Positions 7,084 through 10,966 of a stretch of 10,966 bases of DNA are shown here, piece by piece. The first letter of the stretch is position 1. Each line of letters starts with the position of its first letter. Both the position numbers and the translations under genes were made by a program. The stretch is taken from the NCBI GenBank assembly GCA_021844275.1, contig JAKBTR010000112.1, positions 1 through 10,966 of the forward strand, given 5' to 3'. A model generated the notes under the pieces. That model ran no database searches, was not told where the DNA came from, and was given only the letters and a program-made list of their open reading frames with translations. The DNA comes from Nitrospirota bacterium. Its GTDB lineage: Bacteria; Nitrospirota_A; Leptospirillia; Leptospirillales; Leptospirillaceae.

Positions 7084-8105
7084 AATCCTCAAGATCCCCC
7101 GAGGCGGATTGGGGCCAATGGTTGTGGGTCAGTTTGCCCGGCGATCATCTTGACGAGGAAGATGTCCGCTGGTTGCAACAGGTTCGACCGGGAGCCGTCG
7201 TCTTGTTCTCCGAAAACGGGACGCGGGCCCAGGATGTGCAGAAGCTGGTTTCCGGGATCCGTGAAGCCCTTGCTCCTTCGGACGTCTGGATCGCAATAGA
7301 CCAGGAAGGAGGACGCGTCGCCCGACTGAAGGAAGGTGTCCCATCCCTTCCTCCGGCCAGAATGTTGGGAGACGGGGATCCCGCCGAAATTTACCGGTCG
7401 GCGTTGAATCTCGGGATGGCTCTTCGCCGGACAGGTATCGATATCGATTTCGCACCCGTTCTGGATGTTGACTCCAACCCGGACAATCCGATCATCGGGG
7501 ACCGTTCTTTTTCCCGGGATCCCTGGCAGGTGGCGCGTCTGTCCATGGCATTCTCCCACGGACTCGAAGCGGGAGGAATCATTCCCTGCGGGAAGCACTT
7601 TCCTGGGCATGGCGACACGCTTCTGGACTCCCATCTCGCCTTGCCATCGGTCGGAGCGTCTGCAGACATTCTGGTCGAAAGGGAGTTTCTTCCATTCGAA
7701 ATGGGAATTCAGGAAGGGATTCCGATCCTTATGACGGCGCATGTCCTGTACCCCGCGCTCGACAAACGATGGCCGGCGACTTTGTCCCGGAAGATCATGA
7801 CGGATATGTTGCGTAAAAAATGGGGTTTCCGCGGCCTTCTTCTGTCGGATGATCTGTCCATGGCAGCTGTCGGGAAACCCTTTCCTTTTTCTGTCGTGGT
7901 GGAACGATCTCTGGCGGTCACCTGCGATGGTCTTCTTGTCCTCAAATCCCGCGAAAAACCGTTGGAAGCTCTCAAGATCATCCGGAGTCTGGCAGCAAGG
8001 AATCCTGGTCTCTGGCGTGCTCGTCTTGAAAAGACGCTCATGCGTCGTGCCGTGATTGAAAAAAGGATAGCGGCTTATCGCAAAGCGGCCGAGAGGATTC
8101 TGTGA
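7080..8105 (+). CDS. nagZ: Beta-N-acetylhexosaminidase NagZ, GH3 family
   Basis: The 341-residue product removes terminal GlcNAc from anhydro-muropeptides in the cytoplasm during cell-wall recycling. Landmarks of the NagZ branch of GH3 are clear: IAIDQEGGRVARLK (about 71-84), DIDFAPVLDVD (about 121-131), IIGDRSFS, the KHFPGHGDT loop (172-180) with DSH at 183-185 giving the His/Asp acid-base pair, MTAHVLYP (218-225), and RGLLLSDDLSM (251-261) containing the Asp nucleophile. There is no signal peptide, which fits a cytosolic enzyme. The ATG overlaps the rdgB stop by four bases, and the TGA stop overlaps the murI GTG by four bases. I did not see an AmpG, AnmK or AmpD gene nearby, so the complete recycling route is not shown here. 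Length is typical. Confidence 0.95.
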   Translation: MKSSRSPEADWGQWLWVSLPGDHLDEEDVRWLQQVRPGAVVLFSENGTRAQDVQKLVSGIREALAPSDVWIAIDQEGGRVARLKEGVPSLPPARMLGDGDPAEIYRSALNLGMALRRTGIDIDFAPVLDVDSNPDNPIIGDRSFSRDPWQVARLSMAFSHGLEAGGIIPCGKHFPGHGDTLLDSHLALPSVGASADILVEREFLPFEMGIQEGIPILMTAHVLYPALDKRWPATLSRKIMTDMLRKKWGFRGLLLSDDLSMAAVGKPFPFSVVVERSLAVTCDGLLVLKSREKPLEALKIIRSLAARNPGLWRARLEKTLMRRAVIEKRIAAYRKAAERIL

Positions 8106-9049
8106 CGGGCGTCGACGGAAATCGGGAAAATGGCGGTGTCGCCCTTTTCGATTCGGGAGTGGGAGGACTGACGGTTCTCCGCCATTTTCTGGAGACATTC
8201 CCGGAGCTGGATTTTGCCTATCTGGGGGATATGGCCCGTTTTCCTTACGGGACAAAGTCCCGGGAAACGATTCTTCGGTTTGCCCGGGAGAATATCCTGT
8301 TTCTGGCCACTCTCAAACCGTCCTTGATCGTTGCGGCCTGTTTCACCGTTTCGAGCCAGGTTCTTCCCGACCTTTCCCTGGAATTCCCCGATATTCCGAT
8401 TGTCGGCGTTCTCGATGCCGGAGCCCGCGCGGCTTGCCGTCTGACCCGTACGGGCTCCGTGGGAGTTCTGGCTACGGAAGGAACGATTTCCAGTCACGCC
8501 TATCCGGCGGTGATAGGGGAGTTGTCCGGGAATCTTGTGCGCGTTTATGGGCAGGCTTGCCCATTATTTGCTCCGATGGTGGAAGAGGGCTTAACGGACG
8601 GACCTATTGTCGAACTGGTGGCCCGAAAATATCTGGAGCCATTTCTGAGCCTGTACCGGGACGTCGATACCATCATTTTGGGCTGCACCCATTATCCTCC
8701 GCTCAGGCGGACACTGGAAGCGATCTTGCCGGATGTCGTTTTTGTGGATCCGGGCCAGGAATTGGCCGATGAATTACGAAAGTCCGGAAGAGAGATTGGA
8801 GGACAAAGAGAATCTTTGCCCGAAAGACGTTTCTATGTCACAGACAGCCCACAACGGTTTGTCCGGATCGGGGAAAATCTTTTGGGCTATCCGATCCGGG
8901 AGTTTCCGGAAGTTCTCACGCTTCCGGATCCGCCTGTCTGGACGCCGTTTCCAGAAACCTCTCGAGAATTTTCCGTGAAAGCGGATGATCGGTCTGTCGC
9001 TCCGGATGCCACTGTACCCCCAGGAAAAAGGGAAGACGGGGGTCGATAA
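8102..9049 (+). CDS. murI: Glutamate racemase, with substituted CNT motif and long tail
   Basis: The 315-residue product belongs to the glutamate racemase family, which makes D-glutamate for peptidoglycan. Seen in order: ALFDSGVGGLTVLRHF (about 14-29), YLGDMARFPYG (40-50), the first catalytic cysteine in VAACFTVSS (Cys80), VEEGLTDGPIV (160-170), and the second catalytic cysteine in ILGCTHYPP (Cys195). Family members normally read Cys-Asn-Thr at the first site; here the Asn is Phe81. The family core ends near residue 271 (YPIREFPEV); the last 44 residues are Pro-rich, have no counterpart I know, and lie exactly opposite the 3' end of the converging C26 hydrolase gene. Most MurI proteins are about 260-275 residues. 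The GTG start overlaps the nagZ stop. The family call is safe; full racemase activity is less certain because of the substitution. Confidence 0.9.
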   Translation: MTGVDGNRENGGVALFDSGVGGLTVLRHFLETFPELDFAYLGDMARFPYGTKSRETILRFARENILFLATLKPSLIVAACFTVSSQVLPDLSLEFPDIPIVGVLDAGARAACRLTRTGSVGVLATEGTISSHAYPAVIGELSGNLVRVYGQACPLFAPMVEEGLTDGPIVELVARKYLEPFLSLYRDVDTIILGCTHYPPLRRTLEAILPDVVFVDPGQELADELRKSGREIGGQRESLPERRFYVTDSPQRFVRIGENLLGYPIREFPEVLTLPDPPVWTPFPETSREFSVKADDRSVAPDATVPPGKREDGGR

Positions 9050-9635
9050 TGCCTTCGGCAATTCCATCGGCCGAGCGGGCAAAGATCGCCAGACGCTCTC
9101 CAATCCGATCAAGACCCTGATGGTGAAAGCTGTTGACGGGGGGAGTTTCCCTGGGAAGCCAGTCCAGATCGCCTGTCATCTGAAGGGCATGACTGCTTTC
9201 CTGATGATTGATGTCCGACCGGCCGGAAGTCGGTAAATCTTCAATCAGGGTTCCTTTCCGGTAAACGTTCATCATCTGGAACCCTCCGCAGATCCCCAAA
9301 ACCGGCTTCTGAATTTCTTCGAAGAGTTTCAGGAGGCCGATTTCGGTTCGGACTCGTCTGTCCGACATCAGGGTATTGTTCCAAAACGTTCTTTCCTGTC
9401 CGTAATAGTCGGGTGATATGTCCAGCCCGGAGCCCGAGAGAACCAGTCCGTCAAGCATCGACCAGAAATCGACCGGAAAATCCAGTGTGGATGGGAGAAT
9501 GATGGGGACAGCCCCAGAGTCCGAAATGTAACGGACGTAGGCCTCTTTAAGAAAAAACCGGGCGTGACGCCCGGTTTCCTCAGGTTCGTAGTCAGAGGTG
9601 ATACCAATCAGGAGGGGTTTATCACCGTTCTTCAT
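8916..9635 (-). CDS. Peptidase C26 / class I glutamine amidotransferase-like hydrolase
   Basis: The 239-residue product resembles gamma-glutamyl-gamma-aminobutyrate hydrolase (PuuD-type) proteins, which cleave gamma-glutamyl amides with a Cys-His-Glu triad. PLLIGITSDYEP opens the fold, SGSGLDISPDYYG (about 67-79) matches the family's GG-x-D-x-x-P loop with an altered first part, LGICGGFQMMNV (113-124) carries the nucleophile Cys116, VNSFHHQGLDRIG follows at 167-179, and VQWHPE (207-212) supplies His210 and Glu212. The usual Arg after the nucleophile (GICRG) is Gly here. The ATG at 9635 lies inside the helicase gene with a 14-base overlap and no visible ribosome binding site, so coupled translation is likely. 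The same frame stays open far upstream across the helicase gene, but that part looks like antisense noise. Substrate is unknown; other gamma-glutamyl compounds are possible. Confidence 0.88.
   Translation of the reverse strand: MKNGDKPLLIGITSDYEPEETGRHARFFLKEAYVRYISDSGAVPIILPSTLDFPVDFWSMLDGLVLSGSGLDISPDYYGQERTFWNNTLMSDRRVRTEIGLLKLFEEIQKPVLGICGGFQMMNVYRKGTLIEDLPTSGRSDINHQESSHALQMTGDLDWLPRETPPVNSFHHQGLDRIGERLAIFARSADGIAEGIIDPRLPFFLGVQWHPERQTDHPLSRKILERFLETASRQADPEA
9551..9577 (-). terminator. Intrinsic-terminator-like hairpin inside the C26 hydrolase gene
   Basis: On the minus strand, CCGGGCG-TCA-CGCCCGG is a perfect seven-pair GC stem (extended to ten by flanking AAA/TTT), followed by TTTTTTCTT. 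This is the classical form of a Rho-independent terminator. It lies 45-70 bases after the helicase stop codon and 58-84 bases into the C26 coding sequence, where it encodes about ETGRHARFF (residues 20-28), a variable loop between two conserved strands. It could end most helicase transcripts or attenuate the hydrolase gene. Confidence 0.6.
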
Positions 9636-10956
9636 GTGCTGGCGGCGCCGAACTTTGGGATGTTTTCCGGTTACCGTAAGAAAAGCGGTTGCCGCTGGTG
9701 GAGGAACGGGGTCTTCCCTGCGAGTTCCGGTCCGTCCGGAACCGGTTTTCTCCCCGGGGAGTCCTGTCCGAGGATCTTCCAAAAGAAGGACGGCGGGAGA
9801 AGGATTTTCGAAGACTCTGCTCGCTGAGCGGAATGGAGTGTGGAGAGTGGGGGATAGGCTTTCCCGCCATGGTTTCAATGGACCGCACGACGTCCCGGTC
9901 GGAAGGATGAAAGAAGGACAGCGCCCGTCCCGTCCGTCCGGCCCGTCCCGTCCGTCCGATCCTGTGGACATAATCTTCGGCCGTCTGAGGCAAGTCGTAG
10001 TTGATGACATGCGTGATCCCGTCGATATCGAGTCCTCGGGCAGCCACGTCCGTGGCGACCAGAACTTTGAGATCACCTCTGCGGAACCGGTTTAGAACCC
10101 TGTTTCTGACAGGTTGGGACTTGTCTCCGTGGAGAGCATCCGAAGGGAAGCCCGCATCGTTGAGGGCGATGGAAAGATCTTCGGCGCTTCGTTTTGTCCG
10201 TGTGAAGATGATGACCTGTCCTGTCTCGGATTTCCCTTCGTCCAGCACTTTCTTGAGAAGCCCGAGTTTCTGTGAGCCATGAGAAACCGTGATCCACTCC
10301 TGGTGGATGTGGTCAGAACCCTTCCGTTCCGGCTCTACGCGTACGATGATTGCTTCATTTTGGAAAGTGGCCGCGAGATCCTGGATCCGTGGGGGACAGG
10401 TTGCCGAAAAGAGAAGAGACTGGCGCCCTTTTGGCAGTTGCCGGACAATCGTGTTGATATCGGGAAGAAATCCCATGTCGAGCATTCTGTCCGCTTCGTC
10501 GATAATGACGAGAGAGGTATTTGCCAGAGTCAGGTTGTTCCGGCGAACATGGTCCAGAAGACGTCCCGGCGTGGCAACGACCATGTCCCAGTTTCTCTTC
10601 AGATTTCTTTCCTGCCGGATAAAATCCACTCCGCCGACAAGAAGAACCGCATTCGTGTGCAGATACTTCGAGTAATCTTTTGCGGCCTGATGGATTTGCG
10701 TGGCCAGTTCCCGGGTCGGAGAAAGGACGAGGGCCCGTGTCCGGATCCCGTGTCGTTTGCCTTCAGCGATCTTGTGGAGAACGGGCAGAAGAAATCCCCC
10801 GGTTTTTCCCGTTCCTGTCTGGGCAATTCCCAGAAGGTCCCGGCCGTCAATGACGTGGGGGATGGATTGTTTCTGGATGGGTGTTGGAGAGGCGTGTCCA
10901 AGGTCGTTCAGGGCGCGGAGAATCTCCGGAGAAAGTCCGAGTGCTTCAAAAGTCAT
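9622..10956 (-). CDS. rhlE: DEAD-box RNA helicase, RhlE type
   Basis: The 444-residue product is an ATP-dependent RNA helicase acting in ribosome assembly or RNA turnover. All superfamily 2 motifs are visible: the Q motif (F3 and SPTPIQ near 23-28), motif I AQTGTGKT (45-52), Ia PTRELA (80-85), Ib TPGR (129-132), motif II DEAD (153-156), motif III SAT (184-186), motif IV VIIFTRTK (248-255), motif V ATDVAARGLDI (301-311) and motif VI HRIGRTGRAGRTG (331-343). After about 375 the protein becomes a basic, Arg/Ser/Gly/Asn-rich disordered tail typical of RhlE-like proteins and used for RNA binding. The ATG at 10956 has AAGGA five bases upstream, near the window edge, so its promoter lies outside. 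The downstream C26 gene starts within its last codons. Assignment to RhlE rather than another DEAD-box subgroup is by overall resemblance. Confidence 0.92.
   Translation of the reverse strand: MTFEALGLSPEILRALNDLGHASPTPIQKQSIPHVIDGRDLLGIAQTGTGKTGGFLLPVLHKIAEGKRHGIRTRALVLSPTRELATQIHQAAKDYSKYLHTNAVLLVGGVDFIRQERNLKRNWDMVVATPGRLLDHVRRNNLTLANTSLVIIDEADRMLDMGFLPDINTIVRQLPKGRQSLLFSATCPPRIQDLAATFQNEAIIVRVEPERKGSDHIHQEWITVSHGSQKLGLLKKVLDEGKSETGQVIIFTRTKRSAEDLSIALNDAGFPSDALHGDKSQPVRNRVLNRFRRGDLKVLVATDVAARGLDIDGITHVINYDLPQTAEDYVHRIGRTGRAGRTGRALSFFHPSDRDVVRSIETMAGKPIPHSPHSIPLSEQSLRKSFSRRPSFGRSSDRTPRGENRFRTDRNSQGRPRSSTSGNRFSYGNRKTSQSSAPPAHEER
9923..9958. repeat. Perfect 18-bp tandem repeat encoding helicase motif VI
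   Basis: GCCCGTCCCGTCCGTCCG occurs twice back to back (9923-9940 and 9941-9958). In the helicase frame each copy encodes GRTGRA, giving the GRTGRAGRTGRA part of motif VI. The peptide itself is normal for DEAD-box proteins; the unusual part is the identical codon choice in both copies. Confidence 0.85.
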
Positions 10957-10966
10957 GACTGTCCTT

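Noticed and set aside
7089..8255. A 388-codon open frame on the minus strand opposite nagZ
   Set aside because: No family resemblance, a His/Arg/Gly/Pro-rich translation typical of antisense reading, and nagZ on the other strand matches GH3 throughout.
9636..10076. Long N-terminal extension of the C26 hydrolase frame
   Set aside because: It lies wholly opposite no other gene but in a second frame of the helicase coding strand, is low in complexity, and the conserved hydrolase fold begins right after the ATG at 9635.

Overview
The window is a densely packed stretch of bacterial chromosome carrying ordinary housekeeping genes. The GC content looks moderate (mid-50s percent by eye, not computed). 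Murein genes (lytic transglycosylase, NagZ, MurI), an intrinsic terminator and strong sigma70-type promoter boxes point to a bacterium with a peptidoglycan wall. The overall style resembles a Nitrospirota such as Leptospirillum, but that is a low-confidence impression; no gene here fixes the taxon. I see no IS element, CRISPR array, phage gene, tRNA or rRNA, and no gene-free gap longer than about 300 bases.

Layout. (1) Positions 2-220 hold the 3' end of an unrecognised plus-strand gene, which converges with and overlaps a minus-strand lytic transglycosylase (131-748). (2) A divergent intergenic region (749-972) carries a promoter candidate for the transglycosylase and a perfect palindrome next to the ribosome binding site of an RsuA/RluB-type pseudouridine synthase (973-1875). 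(3) A near-consensus promoter lies inside the last part of that synthase gene and should drive an Hsp20 small heat-shock gene (1939-2397), which ends in a textbook intrinsic terminator. (4) A YheS-like ABC-F ATPase (2681-4606) and a COG2404-type DHH phosphoesterase (4705-5598) follow on the plus strand. (5) A tightly coupled four-gene set rph-rdgB-nagZ-murI (5756-9049) follows, in which every junction is a 4-base NTGA stop/start overlap. (6) Converging from the right are a DEAD-box RNA helicase of the RhlE type (9622-10956) and a peptidase C26/class I glutamine-amidotransferase-like hydrolase (8916-9635), which overlap each other by 14 bases.

How they work together. The plus-strand set combines RNA 3'-end processing (RNase PH), nucleotide-pool cleaning (ITP/XTP pyrophosphatase), muropeptide recycling (NagZ) and D-glutamate supply for peptidoglycan (MurI). 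The transglycosylase at the left edge makes the anhydro-muropeptides that NagZ-type enzymes later process, although it is not in the same operon. Hsp20, ABC-F and the helicase belong to protein, ribosome and RNA maintenance.

I did not find a new multi-gene system. The points most worth a second look are: an intrinsic-terminator-like hairpin inside the first codons of the C26 hydrolase gene, just after the helicase stop; a MurI whose usual Cys-Asn-Thr catalytic motif reads Cys-Phe-Thr, with a 44-residue tail encoded exactly antisense to the neighbouring gene; and the Hsp20 promoter with a duplicated -35 box embedded in the upstream coding sequence.
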